64,000 bases of DNA, from NCBI GenBank assembly GCA_947475245.1, contig CANJLW010000010.1, forward strand, positions 1 to 64,000, in the 5' to 3' direction. Under the pieces are notes generated by a model, which ran no database searches, was not told the origin of the DNA, and worked only from the letters and a program-made list of their open reading frames with translations. The translations under genes and the position numbers were made by a program. Positions 57,703 to 64,000 of this stretch are shown here, one piece after another (within the stretch, counting starts at the first letter, position 1; each line of letters starts with the position of its first letter). Source of the DNA: Acetobacteraceae bacterium (GTDB taxonomy: Bacteria; Pseudomonadota; Alphaproteobacteria; Acetobacterales; Acetobacteraceae).

Positions 57703-58770
57703 ATGAGCGACGATCTGGAAGCCCTGAAGACCGAGACCGACGCGGCGCTCGCCGCCGCCACCGACCTCCGCGCCTGGGACGCAATCCGCGTCGCCGTGCT
57801 CGGCCGCAACGGCACGCTGACCGGCCTGCTGCGCGATCTCGGCAAAACCCCGCCCGAGCAACGGCGTGAACGCGGTGCAGCGCTGAATCGCCTCAAAGAC
57901 GCGCTGAACGACGCCATCGAAGCCCGAAAATCGGTGCTGGAAGACGCCGCGCTCGACGCCCGCCTGGCGCATGAGCGGATCGACCCGACCCTGCCGCCGC
58001 GCCCGCGCCCGTCCGGGCTGATCCACCCGATCTCACGCACCATCGAAGAGATTTCCGCCATCTTCGGCGCCATGGGCTGCACCGTGGTCGAAGGCCCGGA
58101 TGTCGAAAGCGACTGGCACAATTTCAGCGCGCTCAATATCCCGTCGCACCACCCCGCCCGCGCCGATCAGGACACGTTCTACCTGCCCGCGCAGGGCGAC
58201 ATGCCGCCGCCGGTCCTGCGCACCCAGACGTCGCCGGTGCAGATTCGCACCATGCTGACCCAACCGCCGCCGATCCGGGTCATCGTGACCGGGCGCACCT
58301 ATCGCGCCGATCACGACGCCACCCACAGCCCGATGTTCCATCAGTGCGAGGGGCTGATTATAGACCGCGACCTCAACCTGGGTCACCTCAAGGGCTGCCT
58401 GACCGATTTCCTGCGCAGCTTTTTCGGTATCAACGATCTGCCGGTCCGCTTTCGCTCCTCCTATTTCCCCTTCACCGAGCCGTCGATGGAAGTCGATATC
58501 GGCTGGAACCGACGCACCGGCGATCTGGGACGCGGCGGCGACTGGCTGGAAATCCTGGGCAGCGGCATGGTGCATCCGCGCGTGCTGGCCAATTGCGGCA
58601 TCGACCCGCGGGAGTGGCAGGGCTTCGCCTGGGGCATGGGGGTGGAACGCGTGACCATGCTGAAGCACGGCATGACCGACCTGCGCCCGTTCTACGAATC
58701 CGACCTGCGCTGGCTGCGCCATTACGGGTTCAACCCGCTGGCGCCCACGATGCTGCACGAAGGCGTGTAA
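57703..58770 (+). CDS. pheS: phenylalanyl-tRNA synthetase alpha subunit
   Basis: The N-terminal coiled coil (residues 1-90) and the class II catalytic domain are present. HPISRTIEEISAIFGAMGCT opens the latter, and FHQCEGLIIDRDLNLGHLKG and WLEILGSGMVHPRVLANCGI contain the motif 2 and substrate-binding parts, with GFAWGMGVERVTMLKHGMTD as motif 3. At 355 aa it is standard. It is four bases from pheT. Confidence 0.98.
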   Translation: MSDDLEALKTETDAALAAATDLRAWDAIRVAVLGRNGTLTGLLRDLGKTPPEQRRERGAALNRLKDALNDAIEARKSVLEDAALDARLAHERIDPTLPPRPRPSGLIHPISRTIEEISAIFGAMGCTVVEGPDVESDWHNFSALNIPSHHPARADQDTFYLPAQGDMPPPVLRTQTSPVQIRTMLTQPPPIRVIVTGRTYRADHDATHSPMFHQCEGLIIDRDLNLGHLKGCLTDFLRSFFGINDLPVRFRSSYFPFTEPSMEVDIGWNRRTGDLGRGGDWLEILGSGMVHPRVLANCGIDPREWQGFAWGMGVERVTMLKHGMTDLRPFYESDLRWLRHYGFNPLAPTMLHEGV

Positions 58771-58773
58771 GAC

Positions 58774-61236
58774 ATGAAGTTCACTCTTTCCTGGCTGAAG
58801 ACGCATCTGGACACCGACGCCTCGCTCGACACGATCACCGACACCCTGACCGGCATCGGGTTGGAACTCGAAGGCGTCGAAAACCGCGGCGCGGCGCTGG
58901 CCCCGTTCCGCATCGCGCATGTGATCGAAGCCGTTCAGCACCCGAACGCGGATCGGCTGCGGGCGTGTAAGGTCGATGCCGGCAACGGCACTGTGTCGGT
59001 CGTCTGCGGCGCGCCCAATGCGCGCACCGGCATGAAAGCCGTCTTCGCCGCGCCCGGAGCGTTGATCCCCGGCACCGGCGTCACGCTGAAAGTCGGCGAA
59101 ATTCGCGGCGTGCAGAGCGCGGGCATGTTGCTGTCGGCCCGCGAAATGGGCCTGGGCGACGACCACGCCGGTATCGTCGATCTGCCCGCCGATGCCCCGA
59201 TCGGCGTTTCCTACGCAAGCTGGGCCGGGCTGGACGATCCCGTGATCGAAATCTCGGTCACGCCGAATCGCGGCGATTGCTTCTCGGTCCGCGGCGTGGC
59301 GCGCGATCTGGCCGCGGCCGGGCTGGGAACGTTGAAACCGTTTCAACCGGCACGCGTCCCGGCGGCCTTCGACGGCGGCCCGCGCTGGTCGATCGACTGG
59401 GCGGAAGCCTGCCCCTGGATTCTCGGGCGCACGATCCGGGGCGTAAAGAACTCCCCCAGCCCGCGCTGGTTGCAGGATCGCCTGATTTCCATCGGCCTGC
59501 GCCCGATCAACGCGCTGGTGGACGTGACGAACTTCTTCACCTTCGACCTCGGCCGCCCGCTGCACGTGTTCGACGTGGCGAAGCTGTCCGGCGACGTGCT
59601 GACCCTGTGCCGCGGCGCCGGGGAGACGATGCGCGCGCTGAACGGCAAGGACTACACGCTGACCGACGAAGACTGCGCGATCTGCGACGCCGCCGGCGTG
59701 CAGTCCATCGCCGGCGTCATCGGCGGAGAGGCAACCGGATGCGACGAGACGACCACCACCGTCTTCGTCGAATGCGCGCTGTTCGATCCCGTGCGGATTT
59801 CCGTCACCGGACGGCGGCACCAGATCGTCTCCGACGCGCGCCAGCGTTTCGAGCGTGGCCTGGATGCCGCGCTGATGCCCGATGCGATCGAAGCCGCGAC
59901 GGCGCTGATCCAGGAACTGTGCGGCGGAGAAGCCGGGACCGTCACCGAAGCCGGCGCTGAACCGAACTGGCGGCGCGACGCGACGATGCGCTTTGCGCGG
60001 ATCTCCGGTCTGGGCGGCGCGGATGTGCCGGCCGATGACGCCGTGGCCTCGCTGGAACGCCTGGGCTTCGCGGTCCGCGCGCGCGATGAAGCCGGCGTTA
60101 CCGTCGCTGTGCCGTCCTGGCGCAACGACGTGGCCGCGCCGATCCTGTTGGATCAGTCGCCCGATCTGAACCCGACCGTCGCCGCCACCGCCGCGGCGGG
60201 TTGCGCCACGATCGAACCCGAATGCGACCTGATCGAGGAAGTCTTGCGCCTGCGCGGTCTGGATTCCGTACCGCCGGTTTCGCTGCCCAGCCGCGTGCCG
60301 GTGCCGGCGGCAACACTGATGCCGCATCAGGTCAGGGCCGCGGTCGCGCGTCGCACCCTGGCGGCGCAGGGCCTCGCGGAATGCGTCACCTTCAGCTTCA
60401 TGGCAGCCGCCGACGCCGCCCCGTTCGGCGCGACGCCGGAGCAACTGCGCCTGACCAACCCGATCGCCGCCGATCTCGACCAATTGCGCCCGACCCCGGT
60501 CGCAACCCTGGCGATGGCCGCGCAACGCAATGCGACGCGCGGCTATGCCGATGTCGGCCTGTTCGAAATCGGTCCGGCTTTCGCGCTCGACGCCAAAAAC
60601 GGCCAGCGCGCGGTCGCCGCCGGTGTGCGCGCCGGATCGACACCGCGGTCCTGGGCCGAAGCCCAGCGCGGCGTCGATGCGTTGGACGCCAAGGGCGACC
60701 TGTGGGCCGCGCTGACGGCCATCGGCATGCCGCTCGACGCACTGAGCGTAACGGCCGATGCCCCCGGGTTCTATCACCCCGGTCGATCCGGCACGGTGCG
60801 CCAAGGCCCGAAAACCGTCATCGGCACATTCGGCGAACTGCACCCGCGCGTGCTGTCGAAGCTGGATCACCCCGGCCCGATGGTCGCGTTCGAACTGTTC
60901 CTCGACGCGGTGCCGGAACCCAAGCGCCGCCGAAAATCCGCGCCCGATCTGTCGGCCTTCCAACCGGTGCGGCGCGATTTCGCCTTCCTGGCCGATACCG
61001 CCGTCGCCGCCGACGCCGTGCTTCGCGCCGCCCGTGGGGCGGAGCGGACACTGATCGCGGCGGTGACGTTGTTCGACGTGTACGAGGGCGACAAACTGCC
61101 GGAGGGCAAGAAATCCCTGGGCATCGAAGTCACCTTCCAGCCGCGCGACAAATCCCTGACCGACGCCGAGATCGAAGCCGCCGGCCAGAAAGTCATCGCC
61201 GCCGTGGCCAAGGCGACGGGAGCGATGTTGCGCTGA
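58774..61236 (+). CDS. pheT: phenylalanyl-tRNA synthetase beta subunit
   Basis: The 820-aa protein has the expected order: an N-terminal tRNA-binding OB domain (VIEAVQHPNADRLRACKVDA), the B3/B4 editing domain (NALVDVTNFFTFDLGRPLHV), the B5 domain, a class II core lacking catalytic function (LRLTNPIAADLDQLRPTPVA) and a C-terminal FDX-ACB anticodon-binding domain (QPVRRDFAFLADTAVAADAV). It forms the alpha2-beta2 enzyme with PheS and edits mischarged tyrosine. The start lies three bases after the pheS stop. Confidence 0.98.
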   Translation: MKFTLSWLKTHLDTDASLDTITDTLTGIGLELEGVENRGAALAPFRIAHVIEAVQHPNADRLRACKVDAGNGTVSVVCGAPNARTGMKAVFAAPGALIPGTGVTLKVGEIRGVQSAGMLLSAREMGLGDDHAGIVDLPADAPIGVSYASWAGLDDPVIEISVTPNRGDCFSVRGVARDLAAAGLGTLKPFQPARVPAAFDGGPRWSIDWAEACPWILGRTIRGVKNSPSPRWLQDRLISIGLRPINALVDVTNFFTFDLGRPLHVFDVAKLSGDVLTLCRGAGETMRALNGKDYTLTDEDCAICDAAGVQSIAGVIGGEATGCDETTTTVFVECALFDPVRISVTGRRHQIVSDARQRFERGLDAALMPDAIEAATALIQELCGGEAGTVTEAGAEPNWRRDATMRFARISGLGGADVPADDAVASLERLGFAVRARDEAGVTVAVPSWRNDVAAPILLDQSPDLNPTVAATAAAGCATIEPECDLIEEVLRLRGLDSVPPVSLPSRVPVPAATLMPHQVRAAVARRTLAAQGLAECVTFSFMAAADAAPFGATPEQLRLTNPIAADLDQLRPTPVATLAMAAQRNATRGYADVGLFEIGPAFALDAKNGQRAVAAGVRAGSTPRSWAEAQRGVDALDAKGDLWAALTAIGMPLDALSVTADAPGFYHPGRSGTVRQGPKTVIGTFGELHPRVLSKLDHPGPMVAFELFLDAVPEPKRRRKSAPDLSAFQPVRRDFAFLADTAVAADAVLRAARGAERTLIAAVTLFDVYEGDKLPEGKKSLGIEVTFQPRDKSLTDAEIEAAGQKVIAAVAKATGAMLR

Positions 61237-61246
61237 CTTAGGCCTG

Positions 61247-61861
61247 ATGCCGCCCGTCGATACCCGCGCCTGGGTTCGTCTGCCGTCCGGTCGTCGGTTG
61301 GATCTTCTCGATCCCACGCCCTTTGACTGGACGGACGACGACCTGGCGCTGGGCCTCGCGCGCACCTATCGCTGGGGCGGACATTCGACCTGGCCGTTGC
61401 CGCTGTCGGTCGCTCAACACTCCCTGCTGGTGTTGGCGCTGCGCCGTCAGGCCAGCCCCACCGGCCTGTCCGACGCCGTCGCTCGGCGGGAATTGCTGCA
61501 CGACGCCGACGAAGGCCTGTTGGGCTTCGATCCGATCTCTCCGCTGAAGCCGTTTCTCGGCCCCGGCTACGCCGAACTTGCCCTGCGCCTGCAAGCCGCG
61601 ATCGCCCGCCGCTATGCGCTGCCGCCCTGGACCGCGCCGGACAAGACCGCGCACAAAAAGGCCGATCGCATCGCCGCGGCGTCGGAGGCAATCCATGTCG
61701 TCGGTTGGACGCGAGAGGAAGTGCGCAAGACCCTGCGCATCGCCGATCGACCGGTCGACGTCGATCCCCTGGCGGGCTGGTTGGGAACCGCCCCCTGGGA
61801 ACCCTGGCCGGCGGAGCAGGCAGCCGAACGCTTCGCCGAGACACTGCGCCGTCTGACGTAA
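61247..61861 (+). CDS. HD-domain phosphohydrolase (YfbR-like)
   Basis: HD-superfamily metal residues appear in LSVAQHSLLVLAL and RRELLHDADEGLLGFDPISP, including the H-D pair and a later Asp in KADRIAAASEA. The 204-aa size and the LLHDADEGLLGFDPISPLK block match the YfbR-like deoxynucleotidase/phosphohydrolase group. It begins 11 bp after pheT, so it may be read from the same transcript. A nucleotidase role is likely but not proven. Confidence 0.82.
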   Translation: MPPVDTRAWVRLPSGRRLDLLDPTPFDWTDDDLALGLARTYRWGGHSTWPLPLSVAQHSLLVLALRRQASPTGLSDAVARRELLHDADEGLLGFDPISPLKPFLGPGYAELALRLQAAIARRYALPPWTAPDKTAHKKADRIAAASEAIHVVGWTREEVRKTLRIADRPVDVDPLAGWLGTAPWEPWPAEQAAERFAETLRRLT

Positions 61862-61913
61862 GCCGCGTCGGCAAACCTTTGCAAAACGCGCACGAAGCCC
61901 CATTTTGATCGGC

Positions 61914-64000
61914 ATGCGGACCCTGGCGCGGAGATTCCTGAAGCTGCTGCTTGCCCTCGGCGTCCTGCTTCTGCTGTTGATGGGTGCCGCCCTGGGTGCC
62001 CTGTGGCTAACGCTGCCCAATACGCATCAGCAGGCACGCATTCCCGGGCTGGCCGCCCCGGTCGATATCGGCTTCGACGCCTACGGCATTCCCCGCATCC
62101 GCGCGGACAACGAACTGGACGCGGCGACAGCGCTGGGCTTCGTGCACGCCCGGGATCGCATGTTCCAGATGGACCTGATGCGCCGAGCGGCGTCGGGCCG
62201 CCTGTCGGAAATCGCGGGGGCGGCGACGCTGCCGATGGATCGCGGCATGCGGGTCTTCGGCCTGCGCCATCTGGCAACCGCCGATTACGCGGCGCTTCCG
62301 GACGACACACGCGCCGTGCTCGACGCCTATGCGCGCGGGGTCAATGCCTGGATCGACCTGAAAGGGCGCTTCTCCGGACTGGAATTCCTGCTGCTGGGCG
62401 CGCCCGAACCCTGGCACCCCTCCGACAGCCTGCTGTGGGCCAAGACGATGGGGCTGTGGCTGTCGATGAACTGGCGGACGGAACTGTCGCGGATGGCGCT
62501 GGCGGGCAAGGTCGAGCAGCGGCTGATCGATGAGTTATGGCCAAACGGCGGGACCGGCCCACGCGCCGCCGCCAATCCCCTGGCGCGGTTCGCCGACGCG
62601 GCGGCGGGCGTGTCGGCGCGCTTGCCGAGGTTCCCGTCGGCGTTCACGCAACCGCCATCGGCGTCGAACGAATGGGCGGTCGATGGCCGACACACGGTCA
62701 GCGGCGCGCCGCTGCTGGCGGGCGACCCGCATCTGGCCTTCGGTTACCCCGGCATCTGGTATCTGGCGCGCATCGAAACCCCCGCGCGCACCTTGGTCGG
62801 CGCGACCGGCCCGGGCGTGCCCTTCCTGGTCATCGGCCATAACGAACGCATCGCCTGGACCTTCACCACCACCGGCGCCGATGTGCAGGATATCTTTATC
62901 GAGGACCCGTCCGGCCCCTTCACCAGCCGAGAAGAACGCATCGCCGTGCGCGGTCAACCCGATGAGGTTCTGACAGTACGCTCAACCCGCCACGGCCCGG
63001 TGATCAGCGACCTGTACCCGACGAAAGACGGCGCGGTCCTGGCGGTGGCGATGGGCAATCTGCAACCGAACGACACCGCGGCGACCGGGCTTCTGGCATT
63101 GAACCGGGCGGAAACCGTGGCGACGGCGGGGCGGGCGGCGGCGGCGATATCCTCCCCCGTGCAGAACCTGTTGGTCGCGGATCGCGACCGGATCGGAGTC
63201 TTCGTGACCGGGCGCATCCCGATCCGCAAATCCGGCGATGGATCAACACCCGTGCCCGGAGACGGATCGTATGACTGGATCGGCTGGGCCGAGGCCGACG
63301 CCCTGCCCAACACCATCGCGCCGTCGTCCGGGCGCCTGGTCAACGCGAATGAGCGGATCGCCTCGGCCGCCTTCCCCGTCTTCCTCGGCCGCGACTGGTA
63401 CGGCGACTGGCGCGCTCGTCGGGTTCACGCCCTTTTGGACGCCACCCCAAAAGCCGACGTCGCGGCCTTTGCGCGGATGCAGATGGACGATCGCAGCGCG
63501 TTTGCCGAACAGGTATTGCCAGTTCTGCGAGCGCTGACGGGCACCGGCGGCCTGGCGGCCAGGGCGCAATCCCTGCTGCGCGATTGGGACGGCACGATGG
63601 CGATGGACCTGCCGCAACCCCTGATCTTCAACCGGTGGATCGAACGCTTCTATCGGATGGTTCTGGCCAAGGCCGGCATACCGGTGGAGCACGGCGGGCC
63701 CGTCGCGGATTTCGTCGCCTTCGTTCTGTCCCCCGGCGGCGCGCACTGGTGCGACGGCGATTGTTCGACCGTGCTGCGCGACTCGCTGATCGCGGCAATG
63801 ACCGATCTGGAGCAGGCGTTTGGCCCGGACCCCGCCGCATGGCGCTGGGGCACGGCGCATGTCGCGACCTTCGCGCATCCGATTCTGCGCGGCCTGCCCG
63901 TTCTGGGCGCGTGGAGCACCGCCGCGATCCCCAGTTCCGGCGACGATACGACGCTGAATCGCGGCGGCGGCAACGGGCGCGGACAATCCGTGCATGGCGC
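61914..64000 (+). CDS. penicillin acylase family protein (truncated at the window edge)
   Basis: The frame opens at 61914 (MRTLARRFLKLLLALG), with one membrane anchor of about 22 residues, and stays open to the right edge (about 695 codons). It contains GIPRIRADNELDAATALGFV and HARDRMFQMDLMRRAASGRL. The N-terminal nucleophile Ser is at about residue 251 in SNEWAVDGRHTVSGAPLLAG. Later blocks VGATGPGVPFLVIGHNERIA and SGDDTTLNRGGGNGRG fit the family. The missing end should add about 100 residues. Substrates may be beta-lactams, acyl-homoserine lactones or other amides. Confidence 0.9.
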   Translation, partial: MRTLARRFLKLLLALGVLLLLLMGAALGALWLTLPNTHQQARIPGLAAPVDIGFDAYGIPRIRADNELDAATALGFVHARDRMFQMDLMRRAASGRLSEIAGAATLPMDRGMRVFGLRHLATADYAALPDDTRAVLDAYARGVNAWIDLKGRFSGLEFLLLGAPEPWHPSDSLLWAKTMGLWLSMNWRTELSRMALAGKVEQRLIDELWPNGGTGPRAAANPLARFADAAAGVSARLPRFPSAFTQPPSASNEWAVDGRHTVSGAPLLAGDPHLAFGYPGIWYLARIETPARTLVGATGPGVPFLVIGHNERIAWTFTTTGADVQDIFIEDPSGPFTSREERIAVRGQPDEVLTVRSTRHGPVISDLYPTKDGAVLAVAMGNLQPNDTAATGLLALNRAETVATAGRAAAAISSPVQNLLVADRDRIGVFVTGRIPIRKSGDGSTPVPGDGSYDWIGWAEADALPNTIAPSSGRLVNANERIASAAFPVFLGRDWYGDWRARRVHALLDATPKADVAAFARMQMDDRSAFAEQVLPVLRALTGTGGLAARAQSLLRDWDGTMAMDLPQPLIFNRWIERFYRMVLAKAGIPVEHGGPVADFVAFVLSPGGAHWCDGDCSTVLRDSLIAAMTDLEQAFGPDPAAWRWGTAHVATFAHPILRGLPVLGAWSTAAIPSSGDDTTLNRGGGNGRGQSVHG

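Noticed and set aside
58033-61365. 1110-codon open frame on the minus strand
   Set aside because: It lies fully antisense to pheS and pheT, which are unmistakable. Its translation is Arg/His/Gln-rich without domains, a typical shadow of GC-rich coding DNA.

Overview
The window is GC-rich by eye, densely coded and has no insertion sequence, prophage, CRISPR array or rRNA. The gene content points to an aerobic alphaproteobacterium, most likely in the Rhodospirillales/Acetobacteraceae. The pointers are a COQ9 homologue, a single-chain indolepyruvate ferredoxin oxidoreductase, PEP-CTERM surface proteins, TPR-sulfotransferases with an N-terminal SEC-C motif, and a complete rpmI-rplT-pheS-pheT block. 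That placement is an inference; there is no rRNA to confirm it. No gene-free stretch exceeds about 265 bases. The largest gaps (4084-4347, 43207-43459, 56792-57049) all carry regulatory-looking structure.

Layout. (1) 1-4083: a small ORF, then a minus-strand run of nitroreductase, pncC, O-antigen ligase-like and GT9 genes for surface glycan. (2) 4084-10312: a possible plus-strand structured RNA with a terminator; GST, NIPSNAP, DUF2442, flavin reductase and alpha/beta hydrolase genes; an ECF sigma/anti-sigma pair. (3) 10446-16998: a polytopic membrane protein, a CaiB-type racemase/transferase, two PEP-CTERM proteins, an EamA transporter, two overlapping lipoproteins and a DoxX protein. (4) 17118-28550: indolepyruvate oxidoreductase, TauE exporter, cytochrome c, arfB, a small sugar-acid group (amidohydrolase, fucU, DHDPS-like aldolase), an orphan ModA-like protein, a PPP phosphatase, a two-subunit MaoC hydratase and an LLM flavoenzyme behind an FNR-type box.

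(5) 28558-33059: an exopolysaccharide-type operon (PEP-CTERM protein, HlyD-like fusion protein, BcsA-like synthase with a C-terminal PilZ domain). (6) 33221-38860: ada, two tandem ompA-like genes, and selA followed after one nucleotide by tRNA-Sec (selC), so the cell should decode UGA as selenocysteine. (7) 38938-44695: a large serralysin-like metalloprotease with six Calx-beta repeats, preceded by an FHA-domain protein of unusual architecture. (8) 44873-49946: a likely organic/amino-acid catabolic locus (binding protein, MFS transporter, AMDase-like enzyme, TauD dioxygenase, D-2-hydroxyacid dehydrogenase). (9) 50035-54817: three overlapping genes, TPR-sulfotransferase, TPR-glycosyltransferase and a DNA-ligase homologue that has lost its catalytic lysine and other active-site residues. 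(10) 54814-64000: ech-coq9-def in an ATGA-overlapped minus operon, divergent rpmI-rplT-pheS-pheT, an HD phosphohydrolase, and a penicillin acylase cut by the window edge.

The observations most worth following are the degenerate ligase, the candidate structured RNA at 4210-4341, the FHA fusion, the PEP-CTERM/synthase operon and the AMDase-like single-cysteine enzyme.
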